From Sepioteuthis lessoniana (taxonomy: Eukaryota; Mollusca; Cephalopoda; Myopsida; Loliginidae): DNA of 64,000 nt. The stretch spans positions 62,885,101 through 62,949,100 of the forward strand of contig OY757911.1 of the NCBI GenBank assembly GCA_963585895.1, read 5' to 3'. The position numbers and the translations under genes were made by a program. Positions 34,070-46,083 of this stretch are shown here, piece after piece (positions within the stretch are counted from its first letter, which is position 1; each line of letters starts with the position of its first letter). The notes beneath the pieces were generated by a model. The model saw nothing but the letters and a program-made list of their open reading frames with translations. It ran no database searches and was not told the origin of the DNA.

Positions 34070-34345
34070 TTCTAAAAGAATAGTTTGTCGGTAACATTAT
34101 TTTTGAACAAACCAGAGCGCATTTGTTTGCATACAGTCAAATTGGTTTCAAGCGTACAAAAGGATTAGATTTTTCTATTCGACCCATAGATGCAAACTCC
34201 GGGTCAGAGTAGACCTGAGAATAACTGCAAAGAAAAGAAACATTCCCATAAGCTCCAGGGCTGGAGTCTCTCTATCAAATGCAGTTTAGTGTGATATCTG
34301 AGACACTCATTGCAGAGATGCATTCAGCGTATTCAACAGTTCTAG
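34070..34345 (-). mobile_element. family X copy 2, remainder
   Basis: AATAGTTTGTCGGTAACATT and CATTTGTTTGCATACAGTCA are reverse X modules. The 5' body in reverse follows (GGGCTGGAGTCTCTCTATCA; CAGTTTAGTGTGATATCTGA; ACACTCATTGCAG). Together with 32440-32595 this brackets the LINE. Confidence 0.78.
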
Positions 34346-34611
34346 CAGACTGTAAATGCTCGTTGTCAGTTCGATTATCTATTTCAGTTGCAGGACACCC
34401 ATTGAGGAAATACGAGGTTCCATCACTAAAAAAGATTAGTTTTACCTAAGGAGTTAGCAATAGGAAGCATTTGTTATTGTTTAACTTTTTTCAAGGAAAT
34501 CAATATTAATGGGTTCTGTTAGCGTCACCTTTCCTACAGAGTGCTGCGCCCAAAACTTTTCCTTTGCATGGTTTGCACTCCTAAACCACGAAAGATTTGA
34601 GGCAGAGAGTG

Positions 34612-34835
34612 CCCATAACTTAAGTGCTGTACTGTAACCTCGAAGTAAGCGAGTTCTAACTCCAGTTACGCTATTACCTTTATTTTCGGACTAATACCCA
34701 GTGGTAAGGTATGAATCCTCTTATTCTCCAGCCATGGGTTTTATACTCTTCTTCTTCAAGAATGTTTTTGGCATTTAATCTCCTATGAAGGTTGATATGC
34801 TATTAAACAAAGAAACCAAACTAAACCAAAGATTT
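34612..34835 (+). mobile_element. SINE B copy
   Basis: AAGCGAGTTCTAACTCC B box, GGACTAATACCCAGTGGTAA, CAGCCATGGGTT, tail TTTTGGCATTTAATCTCC and GTTGATATGCTATTAAAC. Moderately diverged; head partly lost. Confidence 0.88.
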
Positions 34836-35102
34836 GATAACAGACCTCTGTTTTAGCCTAGAGGATTCTGTTTGATTTGCTGTCATTTTGAATAGCTTCA
34901 AAATAAACATTTTGCGAGATAGAAATAATGTTTTGCTATAAACCAATTCCAAACAAAGGAGAGTCTACATTTATGGAAAAAAGTCTAAAAAATTTATTTG
35001 ACTTTTTTTAAATTGTGTTTATATATGGTATATTCTTTGATGATACGAGGATCATTCAGATATATCCCTAATGTGGAATGAGCTAGTTTATGAAATGATG
35101 TA

Positions 35103-35340
35103 CAGGGTGACCAAAAAAAAAAAAAACAGAACCCATAAACTGTTTTATTACTTCTACAAAAATAAAGCAAAATAATTCTAATTTTGTACACTTGAACTTC
35201 TGGACATATTGGTGAATAATATGGCCCCAATTTTTCATGCACAGAATCAACTTCATATCCTGAAAAAAAGAAAAGGCAAGAATTAGATTTATGAATTTCA
35301 GTCAAAGATATATGGGTTCTGTTTTTTGGGGATCACCCTG
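35103..35340. mobile_element. Tc1/mariner-type MITE, 238 bp
   Basis: Left end CAGGGTGACCAAAAAA and right end (reverse) CAGGGTGATCCCC match. Further in, CAGAACCCAT and its complement ATGGGTTCTG continue the inverted repeat. TA lies directly outside each end (35101-35102 and 35341-35342), the Tc1/mariner duplication. There is no coding capacity, so it needs a transposase in trans. Confidence 0.88.
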
Positions 35341-35734
35341 TACATAAAAAAAGGAGTGTTTATTTTTGGTATGAGTTTAATCCATGTTGTGTTTCTGTAT
35401 ATGTCTGTGAGTATTATAAGAAACTAATGAGCTGGGATAGAAAAACCACTCCTTCCTCTCATTGAAATTTACAAAAGTTTTACTTAGATTTAATTCAAAT
35501 TATCTAGCACTAGACCTGATAACAAACAACAAACACATTATCATTGATTCTATATCCGTGCATTAAAATAAACAACCGCGAACTACTAAATTACTAAAAT
35601 GACTCAAAAAACAAAAGCATCGCTGTGTACTAGATAGCAAGCTACATTAGCATACAGGGTAATGACAGGGATAATGCTGAAGAAAAAAACATCAGACATG
35701 AAGCAGTCAAACAAAAAATCCCCGATACCAACCT

Positions 35735-37510
35735 CATCATCATCAACGGATTACATTGGTCAAGGCAGTTCCTCTAGACGGCGTCACTGGTCCGCACAGA
35801 GTTGAGAAATCTAAGTCACTGGTGTGTCCATATGTAATAGTCCACTGTAGAATGTCATTTATGAATTCGACTCTGTTTCTCCGGTAGTGTTCAAAATGTT
35901 TTGATTATTTAAATTGGATGAGATGGGAAGTAAGTAGCTACACGGCTACTGTTTTTCGGGGTACTGCTACCTGGATTTGTTTGAAACGGCATGCAGTATC
36001 ATTATGTATTTCCCATCTAACTTTTTCTCTTAGTGCTTCGTTCAAGTCCAGGTGATACAGCGATTCAATAATACTGACACGGTCACAACTTGGTAGAATT
36101 ACCGCTTTATTTTATCAGAGAGATTAGATGTCTATATGATCTATAACCTGTCAATATCCATATTTACCAATCCCTCCGCTCGGGCAGGATACGACACAAG
36201 GTCAATTCTTAACAGGTATGAATTCAGAGTTTTCCTTCTCCAAGACTAGTGGCCTCACCAAGGCTAATGAACTCAGTCTGCCCAACTATTTATCCATAGC
36301 TGGAGGGAGAATAATTGGATTCACACCTTTCCAAATTAATGCTATGTGAAATGCAATCAGTCTCTTCCAGGATTTGAACTCGTGTCGCCGTGTCCATTTC
36401 CTACGGCGATAACCATCACACCACGGACACCTCCATAATATCAGTCCATGCTTTTCCTATGCTTATGTTGACATCGCTTTCAATAGATAAAAATATTGCT
36501 ACCGAGATATAAAAAATGGTCAACTTTTTTCAGAGGTTTGCCATTCAGTGCGTTTAAAATACATGAAGATTGTTTTATCTGCGTTCACGTAGAGGTCACT
36601 GCATCTTGCTAGTTGCTCCAGGCTATGTAGCAGGCATCGTGCATGCTCTTTTGTATTTGCAAGAAGCGCTAGATGATATGCGTAGTCTAAATCAGCAATA
36701 CTTTCTACGAGATATCGTTTGCTTCTTACCTTTTTTAATGTAAAATCATTTTATTTCATTAGATCTGATGATGTTCATTCTACGAAATCTAGGCAGAAAT
36801 GGTACCAATTGATCTCCTCGTAAAACTGCAGGGACAATGTAAAATAAATCAGTGCCATCGTCGGAAGAGCGGACCATAGCTTTCGTGTTTTTATAAGCGT
36901 TCTTATAGCGGTAGCAGTTTCTTTGGGGAGACCATATGCTAGAAATATGGAATCAAATATCTTGGATAATTTTGCAAACCAAAGTGTTGCCTCGGGATTT
37001 TTTGCACAACCCCTTTGACAATTCGACGAATTGTTAGAATCTAGAAAGTTAAGAATCGATTTCTCCGAAAACCGTTTTGACTTTTCCGAAAGTTTTTCCC
37101 AAATTCAGGTTGGATATGATTGAGAAGCAAGGCATTATAAACCTTAGCAGCTAATGCAGCATATGCCTCTGTAGTCCTTAATGATTCTGAGGCCGCTTTT
37201 CTTGGATTAAAGGTAAGATGTGGACATTTGTTCATTTCTCTATTGCTTTTTTTTAAACACAGCATTGCATAATCGAAGAAGTATGTCGTAAAATATCCTT
37301 GTTTTCCATTCTTCATAGGATATTTCATCGATACCAGCAGCTTTTCTGCTCTTAATTTTCTTCAGAACTGCAGAAGTGCATCCTATGTGAAGTGTCTAAG
37401 TTTGATGTCGAGTTGCTGTTAATAATTTCTTCAGTGTTTGTTGTTTCAGGAGGGTTTCCAAGCGAGTTCCTGAAATGTTCTTTCCACTTTTTAAGTCTTT
37501 TCTTTTTTGG
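35735..37510 (-). mobile_element. RTE-like LINE, minus strand, split by SINE A
   Basis: Same family as 32596-34065. From 37510 down: KKWKEHFRNSLGNPPE, IAAKVYNALLLNHIQPE with KSQNGFRRNR (frame 37041-37328), the ADYADD-region around 36690, VNADKT equivalent near 36590, and GKAWTDI up to 36443. After the SINE come DIDRL, SDKIKR, WT.TKHSEKKLDG and QLCADQ..RLEELP. It ends at CATCATCATCA (35737-35750 on plus), i.e. a TGATGATGATG 3' tail. A large part of RT motif A is deleted. Confidence 0.83.
36159..36436 (-). mobile_element. SINE A inserted in the RTE-like LINE
   Basis: Complete SINE A body with its head to the right (minus-strand B box in GAGTTCAAATCCTGG, A box in GGTGTGATGGTTATCG). AATATC occurs on both sides (36153-36158; 36437-36442), a short target duplication. 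The LINE reading continues across the gap (AWTDI / DIDRL). Confidence 0.92.
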
Positions 37511-39109
37511 ACGTGGGGGGTAGCAGATTTTAGTTTTGAATTCAATGAGCTTTTCTTTCCACTTATTTTATTTAAAGTTAGCTATTCTTAATTAAATTTC
37601 TTTTGTTCCACCGAATTTCTTATTTTATTAATTTGACCAAGGATGTATTCTAGTTAGTTTTTTCTTCTTGGTTATATTTTAGTTAGTTATCTCAGGGCTT
37701 TGTTGAGTTTTTGTACATTGCTTTTGTTGGGTTTCTTTTATTAAGTAAAGCTGCTTTTTTACAAGTTATCTCATTTTTCCCTAACTGCTTTAGTCGACTC
37801 TTGGTTTAGTTGATATTCATTAAGCTGCTACTTTTATTTAGTGTAAAATAATTTGGGTGATAATTAGTTATAGTAATTATTTCATTTGGTTCAAAATCAT
37901 TTTGTTTGGTAAAATTGTAAGTTAGCTAAAGTCTTTGAATGTAAGTGTTCTTAGTCACAAAACGTCATAGGCTTGTACGTATGCCAAATGAGCCATATCA
38001 AAATAAACAAGATATTGAATATAAACAAATCAAGTCTTTGTCATCTGGGTAAGAAATACAAGGGTATGATCGTATGATGCAATAATTAGGAAGATGAAGT
38101 CACATTAAAAAGTTTAACACACGAGTCTTTATAACATCAGCTGAATGAAATAATAGATTATATAAGAAAAAATAATTTTGAATTCATGCTGAGTTGAGAT
38201 TTGAAATCCAGAGAGACAAGTTGGGTTAGACGTTGAGTCGGAGATTGGGTGTCTCTTTGTAGCTGGAAGCAATATTCACTAATATACCCTTACGAGTTCT
38301 TCCTCTCTCCCTCTTGTTTGTGTTGAACTGCTAGAATTTGAAACAGTCTGAACAAAGATGTTTTCGTACTCCGAATGACAGAGTTGCATTATTTTTAAAT
38401 TATAATTTGATTATAGTAAATTGTGTTACATGTGGGTGGTAAATTTTTCCTAGTTATCAATTAGTGTGTCCTTCAGATGTCTTCTGAAGGGAATCAAACT
38501 TATTTCTTACTGGAAACCTTATATATACAGTGAATGTATATATACCTTTTAATCAAATGATAACTTCTCATATTGTAATTATTTACCTGTTTGTTTCTCA
38601 TTCCTGCATAAGCTTAAGTAAATCTTTACTGTGACGATTCTCTCATCTAAAGATAATCCTTCAAAAAAACACACCTCACAGTTTATAACACTGTTTATCA
38701 ACTTGTTTATACATATATAATATAACTGTGCTTTTGGAGGATTTGGTAGATTCAAGTCCACTGCTTTCCCTTCCTTTTTTGAAATTCAGTATTTAAGCCT
38801 GTTATCGTGAGAAAACTCTGCTAGACGTTCACCAGTTCTCATTGGGGAGTTGTGTAAACAGAATTTATTATTTTCGTCTTCACCTTTGCCCGAAGCTTAT
38901 CATCAATAAATTCATCTCAGATGAATATCAGGAGCAGAGGATCTCCAGCACAGACTACAAATTATATAGCATCAAACCTACCATTAAATAATTGCAACGG
39001 ATATATAGCCTTAAAATTATAAATACTTTAACTATATACATTCATACTCTTAAAATAATTTGTGAAATGACCATCAAAACTTGTCTACAATCAAAAAAAT
39101 CTTTCTAAA
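37511..39109. other. no recognised gene
   Basis: AT-rich. A hairpin CCTTCAGA/TCTGAAGG lies at about 38470-38492. A minus-strand 60-residue frame at 38579 has no motif. Confidence 0.45.
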
Positions 39110-39305
39110 TCACGTTCCAATCATTTATTTCCAATCTAAAATAAATCTGCTTTTAAATAACTCACAGAGGGATTGATAGGTCGGTAAGCCAAACCATTTA
39201 ATAACCTTTATCAGAGAAGCCTTCAGAAGAAAACATCTGACGGCAATATTTTTCTAAGCTAAAAAATACTGCCGTCAGGCTTATGACACAACATGGAAGT
39301 ATGGT

Positions 39306-39893
39306 ATGATGCGGGAACTACATGATCTCGGCTTAAGAGGAAGACTGCCGATGTTCATAAAAAACTTTCTCTTCGAAAGAACATTTAGGGTACGCGTGGG
39401 ATCCACCTTTTCAGATTCACAACATCAAGAGGAGGGTGTTCTGCAAGGCAACATCCTCTCAGTTACTCTCTTCTCCATCAAAATCAATAATATTGTAAAA
39501 TGTCTAACCCCCTCAATCGACTGTGCTCTCTACGTCGCCGACTTCGTTATATGCTATCGGGCCATTCATATGAACATAGTAGAGCGACAACTCCAACTAA
39601 ACTTAAACAAAGTAAATAAATGGGCAAGAGAAAATAGATTTAATTTCTCCAAGTCTAAAACTAAATGCGTGCATTTTTGCTCTCAAATGAAAATGCACAA
39701 TAACCCTGTCCTAAAAATTGATGACTCGGAAATACCAGTCGTTAACGAATACAAATTCTTCGGCGTAATATTCGATAAAAAAAAAACTTTCATTCATCCC
39801 ACACATAAAATACCTAAAAAACAAATCAATTCGTGCCCAACAACTTTTGCAAGTCGTTTCACACCGAGTGGGGAGCTGACCGTCAAACTCTAG
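39306..39893 (+). pseudogene. LINE reverse transcriptase frame, 195 residues
   Basis: The longest open frame of biological meaning in the window. Covers RT palm motifs (EEGVLQGN; YVADFVICY) and the thumb (RENRFNFSKSKTKCVHF). It runs past its normal frame near 39830, where the next frame (39833-40081, with LDYGIFVHRS and SLRLVLGAFRTSPVESL) takes over. That and the YVADF change mean no active enzyme. Confidence 0.85.
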
Positions 39894-40956
39894 TTAAGTT
39901 ATATGGAACTCTTCTCCGTTCTCAACTTGACTATGGCATTTTCGTACATAGATCTACTAGGAAATCTTATATGAAACAACTTGACCCTATTCACCATGAA
40001 AGCTTAAGACTGGTATTAGGAGCATTTAGAACTTCTCCAGTTGAGAGCCTATGCACTGAAGCTCACGAAGCACTTCTATAGATCAGAAGTGAAAAATTAG
40101 CCCTTCAGTATTATACAAAACTGAAATCTTCTCCATCTAACCCAGCATATGACTGCACTTTTGATCCAAAATACGGACAATATTTTGACCAAAAAGAAAA
40201 ATCAATTAGACCATTTGGCCACGGTATAGAGCCTATTCTCAAAGAATCCACCATCCCTCTAGATAATATCCATAAAAGCATCTCACCACAAATACAATCT
40301 TAAAAATCCAAAAGTTAACCTCCAACTGAATCAACTCCATAAAACAAAGACACATCCCTTCCCCTACCAGGAAAAACATCAAAATATCCTCCAACAGCAT
40401 CCCGACTACTTATGTCTATACAGATGGATCTAAAGACAAAAATAAAACAGCATGTGCACCAGTCTTAAACAAAATAATAAAAACAAAAGCTCTTCCAATG
40501 GAAAGTTCTATTTTCACAGCTGAGGCCTGTGCAATAGACTTGGCTCTCGACATTATCTCGAAAGAAAAACACAAAACATTCATCATATTCTCAGACTCAC
40601 TCTCTGTCCTATTATCATTAAACAATAAAAAAAACTAGAGCACCCACTTATTATCAAACTACTTTGCTTAATACACTAAACATCAAACAAAGAAATCGTT
40701 TTTTGCTGGATTCCAAGCCACATTGGGGTGAGAGGAAATCATCGAGCAGGCGCAGCAGCAAAATCGGCTTTAGACTTGACCCCCGACAAGTAAAACATCC
40801 CATACATCGATCTGAAACCCACAATAAATAATTTCCTCCATAAAATGGCAACAACGTTGGAATAGAAATACCAATAATAAGCTATTTCAGATTAAACCCT
40901 TTTTGGGATAATGGTGCCCAGCCGTCCGAAAATCGCAAAAAGAACAATTAACAATA

Positions 40957-41202
40957 ATGCGATTGCGTATGTGTCAAAGCAGACTTACGCACTCTTTTAT
41001 ACTCAAACAAGAACAGCAACCACAGTGCTCGACATGCCCAACGCTCTGCACAATCAAACACGTTCTCCTTGAGTGTAAAGTTTTTAATGACACCAGAAAG
41101 CACTATTTCCACGCAAATACCGTGAAGGACTTATTTGAGAACGTCCACATAGATAATGTTTTATCGTTCTTGAAAGAGACCGGGTTGTACCAGAAAATAT
41201 AG
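40957..41202 (+). pseudogene. LINE C-terminal zinc-knuckle frame, 81 residues
   Basis: LRMCQSRLTHSFILK, then PQCSTCPTLCTIKHVLLECK: a C-x2-C ... H ... C set near residues 27-47. The frame ends in the LINE's own stop at 41200-41202. The region binds nucleic acid in related LINEs. Confidence 0.8.
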
Positions 41203-41456
41203 ACTTGGTTACAATCCTGTAAACACAACAAACTAATCAATTGAAAGCAAAATATTGCTGAATAGAAATACCAGCATGTTTGTGTTGATAGAAATAGTAA
41301 TGAGAAATAATTAAAAAAAAAAACTATCATCACTTAATAAACTAATGTCATATAGAAATACTTGAAAATATTTACTCATATGCGAGTAAATGAGTTGTTT
41401 GATTTTAGTATGGTATCATTAAATTATGTGTTTACAAACCGTACATATGTGTAAAC

Positions 41457-41520
41457 AGGCTTTAGCATTAAATAACCTATAGAGGATGATATGGCATTAA
41501 ATCCAACCAACCAACCAACA
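41457..41520 (+). repeat. SINE-type tail fragment
   Basis: GCTTTAGCATTAAATAACC and GATGATATGGCATTAAATCC, then CAACCAACCAACC. Only the shared 3' tail is seen clearly. X-like module sequence may precede it (41420-41456). Confidence 0.7.
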
Positions 41521-41550
41521 ATCTAATAAAAGACTAAATGCAATACTTGT

Positions 41551-42005
41551 ATGTACAATCCAGGTTATATTGTATACAGTTATGAGGGAAGGTCAACTAC
41601 AACACTTCTTTATAAAAAATATAAGTATCTTTATTCTTCTTGGACAGTCAAAGCTTCTTTGGTGTGTGAGAGACGGACGGGGACAGGGAGACAACTAAGA
41701 CAGACAGCTATATTGACCCGTAACTTCTGCACTTGACCATAGCACGTTGTGCTATATTCAAGACCCCACTTAGCACTTTTGCTTTTCGCCCGGGGATGCT
41801 CAACCGGAGGCGGCTACCTTCAGCGGCCCTCGGCAGGGCGCTCTCACTGACTCGAGGCTGGCTGTCTCTCAAGCACAAACTGACTCGAACTGACCAGCAG
41901 CATCTGCATGTATTATTTCATAACGCCCACAACTTGTGACTGTCTCCGCTTATTTAAACCGGTGCGTCTCTGATTGACGACTCGGTCAAAGGTCAATATG
42001 CAACA
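41551..42005 (-). mobile_element. possible lone LTR (fossil)
   Basis: GC-rich block in AT-rich surroundings. Read on the minus strand it begins TGTTGCATATTGACC, has a TTTAAATAAG promoter-like site and an AATAAAG signal, and ends near TTGTACA. That layout resembles a lone LTR of a retrotransposon. No internal region or partner LTR is present and a target duplication was not confirmed. Confidence 0.38.
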
Positions 42006-42312
42006 GTTAGACTAATTTTCAGTGATTTACTTAATTTCATTTGGAACACTTACTGTGAAGAACCAAAATTACAAATTGGCCATAATTCGTAAGTAACCAA
42101 CAGAAAACTTTCTTAATTGTTGGATGACAAAAAGACTTAAAGAAATATGGTCGATGACCGAATTATAGCAAGTTTAAGATATAATTTTGGGACTGAACTC
42201 TTCAGTTAAAAATAAAGCAAATAACTGTAAATTAATCTTCTCTGGATTATGCATGTAAATATTCCACTTGTATATACATTTTGAATAACCTGAAAATTAA
42301 ATTACTGTATCA

Positions 42313-42445
42313 ATGGGGGTGCCTCGGGTTGTGTTAGACTAGCAAACCTACACGAATAAAATCGACTCTTATTGGGTGACCCATTCATACGGCCTTGTGC
42401 CATTTCAAAGCAAAAAGCTTAGTAAATTCCTACCGTAAGTTTCAA
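42313..42445 (+). mobile_element. SINE C fragment
   Basis: GGTTGTGTTAGACTAGCAAA, CGACTCTTATTGGGTGACCC, ATACGGCCTTGTGCC and AAAGCTTAGTAAATTCC align with 56220-56345. The A-box region is shortened. Confidence 0.72.
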
Positions 42446-43171
42446 TGAGGGACTGTAGTGTAAAAGTAATATAGTTCCTTTTTTTACATATTTATTTTTG
42501 TATACTGAATTGATTGAATTCAACATGACAGAAAATAAAATTTCAGCTTCTTAAAAGATGATGGCAATGTGCAGTCAAGTGGATAATAGATATTTTGGTA
42601 AAATGTTCAAGTCATTCAACCACTAAGTTTAATATGCCATTAACCAAAGTACGCAAACCAAACGAAATTATTCGATCATGTTAGGACGTGGTAACATTCA
42701 ACCGCCATTTATAAAAGAGGACATGCTTGTGTTAAAATCCAAGAATGATTCGGTACTGTTTATACACCCCTTATTTTGAAACTTATATGCGTATTGATCT
42801 GTAAATGTGATCATTTACTATACAGCAATAGCCAATCAAGTGCACAGAAACCAAAGCCTACGTTGACAAAACTCGATATAAGCCAGTTTAGCTGCTTGCG
42901 TTGGAATACATGGGTGGCGTACCAGGGAATGATCATCCCGAGAGGGGTCAAGCTGACATGTTGAAAAACCCGAAATTCCCAATGATCCAGCCAAAACACA
43001 ACTAACGACGTCAGTCAGCGCCTTTTTATTAAACAGGCTCATTTCTAACATTATTTCAAATATGAACATTTATTTCTGAGAAAATTAAAATGCATATTGT
43101 TGAGGTGGCAACTTTAATTTACATCTATATATGTATATAATATATGTATATAAAACACATTGCGTGTTCCT
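42446..43171. other. unassigned DNA
   Basis: No family recognised. A weak SINE-tail-like GTTTAATATGCCATTAACC sits at about 42626-42644. A moderately GC stretch 42840-43020 encodes overlapping short frames on both strands without motifs. Confidence 0.4.
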
Positions 43172-43580
43172 TAATGGGATTTGGCCCAGTCGGCAGTAGC
43201 TGTAGAATACATCGACTGCATCTCTGCAGAGGGGTAAGACTCCTCCAACGAGTGTCCTGGATATGACACTAAGCAAACTGATGGTAAGGCTCCAGTAATG
43301 CTGAAGTTTTGGGGAATGCGGAGTATTCCTTCATTGCCGTTGCTCTCAGGTCTACTCTGGCCCTGAGTGATAATACCTGATAGCGTTCTATCTATGGGTC
43401 AAATAGAACTAAACAGTGTACTTATGCTAAGCTCAATTGTTTGAAATAGAACTGTTTTTGACATTTAAACTGTGTATTTATACTAAACTAAATCATTAGA
43501 AGTAGAACTGTTTATGTATAAAAATGGACTTGGCATTAAATAATGTACAATAGTTGATATGCCATAAAACCCCAACCAAC
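43172..43580 (+). mobile_element. family X copy 3, short form
   Basis: CCCAGTCGGCAGTAGCTGTA, CGACTGCATCTCTGCAGAGG, GTCCTGGATATGACAC, GGAATGCGGAGTATTCCTTC, CTATGGGTCAAATAGAAC, two modules, then TTGGCATTAAATAATG and GTTGATATGCCATAAAACC with CAACC repeats. It is the clearest short X copy. Confidence 0.9.
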
Positions 43581-43739
43581 CAACCTTAATGGTATTATTT
43601 TTGTTGTTGCTTTTTTTCTTTTGTTGTTTTCATTGGGGGGGTCATAATGAGGACATAAAAAGTAATGGCAAATTTTACTATCACTTCTCTAATATTTATT
43701 TGTCGAACTTATGAGATACATGCTGTAAATCACTATACT

Positions 43740-43905
43740 TGCGATTCGGTTTCTTTGCTAAATGGAATGTCAACTTTTGCTGGTTATCTAATGCCAAATC
43801 CATCTTTGTAGAAGAACAGTAGTGGTACCAATTAACCCTCAGCTGGAAAACTAGCGATTTGATCGGCAAGCTAAGCTTGAGATCAACTATGTTATGGTAA
43901 GTTTT
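43740..43905 (-). mobile_element. SINE B, truncated
   Basis: Plus strand reads GGTTTCTTTGCTAAATGGAA, TCAACTTTTGCTGGTTATC, TAATGCCAAATCCATC and GAAGAACAGTAGTGGTACCA. That is the reverse tail and mid body; the head is missing. Confidence 0.78.
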
Positions 43906-44013
43906 CTGATTCATGTTATTATAAGTTATCGAGCAGTTTCGAAAAAAAAAGCGGTATTAAAAAATTCAACAACCATATGAATATCGCACTCTCAAATTTC
44001 TCATGCTAATTAT

Positions 44014-44250
44014 TTAGTTTAGTTTCTTTGTCTAATGGCACATCAACCTTCGTCGGTTATCTAATTCTGAAGCAATCTTTATAGAAAATTAGTCGTGTTA
44101 CTAGCTAACCTATAACTAGGGAGGGGTAATAGGGTTCATACTATACCAAGGGTATTAGTCCGAAAAACAATGTAATGGCGCGACTGAATTTCGAACTAAT
44201 GTACTTTGATTATTGCGCCCAGGGAACTAACTACCCACCTGCGCTACTGA
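44014..44250 (-). mobile_element. SINE B, near full length
   Basis: Plus strand: TTTAGTTTCTTTGTCTAATG tail, CATCAACCTTCGTCGGTTAT, CCAAGGGTATTAGTCCGAAA, minus B box in GCGACTGAATTTCGAACT, head to about 44250. Diverged. Confidence 0.82.
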
Positions 44251-45214
44251 TTGTTCATTTTCAAAATACGAAAGAAAATGCAGAAAAATCTGTATGATAC
44301 GAAGTTAAAGAAAGGGATGAATAGCGAAACTGAAAAACGAGCAGATTCTTCTACCTTATCCCTGCATCAATAGAAATATTGTACAGCTTTGTAAGGCCCG
44401 CTCGGTATCGGTTGAAAACGATATTATGGGCATTTTAAATTTTGATAACCACTGGATACATCACTATTATAACATCATAAAGACAAAAAAATCTCAAGTC
44501 CGGCAATGGTCTGTAAAATGGGAAACATCTGGATATGTAAACATACTTTTTCATGTTTTAGTCAAATTATCTCAATATTTTTGTTCAAAAGTTGATATTT
44601 TTCTTTACTGCGTGTATTTCAGACATTAATCTTTGTGGCTTACATATCCAAAGATTGAACTGTGTGTATGTTTTGGAATCGGATTATTGATGGTGTCATT
44701 TGGCAGGTCATTATTAATACAAAGACCAGAGAAGACAACAAGATTATTCTCTAAAGAACCAGAAGAAAGTGGATCATAGAAGAGAAGATGGCAAGGTCTA
44801 TAGATCAATTCTACATAGTCTTGGATCGGTGCCATCTCGGTCTCAGAAAGACAATACAGTTGATTATGGCCGAGTTCTTTCTGTTCATATGCCTATTCGT
44901 TGATTTGATTAAAAGTCTCTCTGGATTTTATTCCGTTGTACTAAATTATACAAAACGTTTTGGAGATCGAAGAAAACCTTTTATATTCCATTGATTCTTG
45001 AGCAACATTTCATCGTAGTACTGATAATAATTTTTTTTCTTATTTAATTGTTATAAGATTAAAAAAATATATATTGATATATTGATAAATCTGTAGCGTA
45101 ATAAGGAGTTGCGGATTTATTTTTCAACATATTCTTTTTTTCTTTTTTTTTGTCAATGTCCTTAATTCAACTCTTCTCCGTTGATCACATTGATCTGACA
45201 TTAAAGTGGAGGCT
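44251..45214. other. no recognised feature
   Basis: Unassigned AT-rich DNA. Short frames at 44426 and 44788 have no motif. Confidence 0.4.
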
Positions 45215-45500
45215 CATCTTTTAACAGTTATCGTTTCAGGAAATGGAATCAGTGACCTAAGGTCAAATTCTATACAAAGCTTTTTGTATTTAACTTCTTG
45301 CTAATGCTTTTACGAAATGAAGAAATCCATTTGTTTCCTCACATGTATGGGTACCAAGTACTGCAGACTGGGTTCTTTAGACTTGGTTAGAAAACCAGTC
45401 CAGTAGAAGGAAAACTGTGAATTCAAATTAGCAGTACACTGCTTAAAAATTAACTTTGTATTACATTCTGCTCGTGAGGGAGGGGTTGGGTAAATACATT
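45215..45500 (+). mobile_element. SINE A, old copy
   Basis: AACAGTTATCGTTTCAGGAA head, GACTGGGTTCTTTAGACTTG, GTAGAAGGAAAACTGTGAAT, TTGTATTACATTCTGCTCG and GGGGTTGGGTAAATA at the end. The middle is replaced or scrambled. Confidence 0.75.
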
Positions 45501-46083
45501 TAATTTTGGTTTGAAATTTACATAAATTATCACCATTTTCTTTCCGATTTAATGTAGATTTCAATTGGCTATGTAGAGAAAAATATGGTTTGTTTGCTTT
45601 AAATAAGATCATTATCATTTAGTTAATGTTTCCTTCCTAATTTTTTGTCCCAGATTCACAGTAAGCAGACCCCAAATTCATATTCAGATATTTTATCTTT
45701 TTATTATTTGATAGAATCTTGTAGCATTTTCATTAAAATGATATTTACTCAGATTTTAGAATCACATTCATTGACATTTAGCACAAAATAAAAGTTGTAA
45801 CAACAAAGAATAATATTTAATAAAAGTGTATTTACAGTTCATTGAATTAGTAATCCAACTGAAAAGACGTCATTTAAAAGAGTTAACAAACAACTAAATC
45901 CAGCTGGCATATTTCTTTCTAGTGAACGTAATGACAATCTAAACATCTGTCTGTAAGTTCCAACTACTTACTCAATTACTCTTTCGAAAATATATTGTTT
46001 CTTACGCATTGATCATTGATTCTATTGTGAATTGAAAACTATACCTACACCATTTATCAAATATAAATAAGGTACAATTCTCA

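Larger units (their letters stand above)
39110..41320 (+). mobile_element. I/Jockey-type LINE with RNase H, 5'-truncated
   Basis: RT from about 39200: FIREAFRRKHLTAIFF, AYDTTWKYG, LRGRLPMFIKNFL, EEGVLQGNILSVTLFSIKIN, then YVADF where YVDDF is expected (catalytic Asp replaced). RNase H follows near 40410-40800: YTDGSKDKN, AEACAIDLALDII, IIFSDSLSVLLSL, IPSHIGVRGNHRAG. A C-terminal knuckle CSTC...H..LEC ends in frame 40957-41202. A-rich 3' end near 41312-41325. RT plus RNase H plus terminal Cys/His fits I-supergroup LINEs such as Nimb. Several frameshifts; inactive. Confidence 0.87.

Noticed and set aside
36760-36800. CTGATGATGTTCATTCTACGAAAT, hammerhead-like
   Set aside because: No real stem II, GAAAT box, and no stem I or triplet; lies in antisense LINE sequence.
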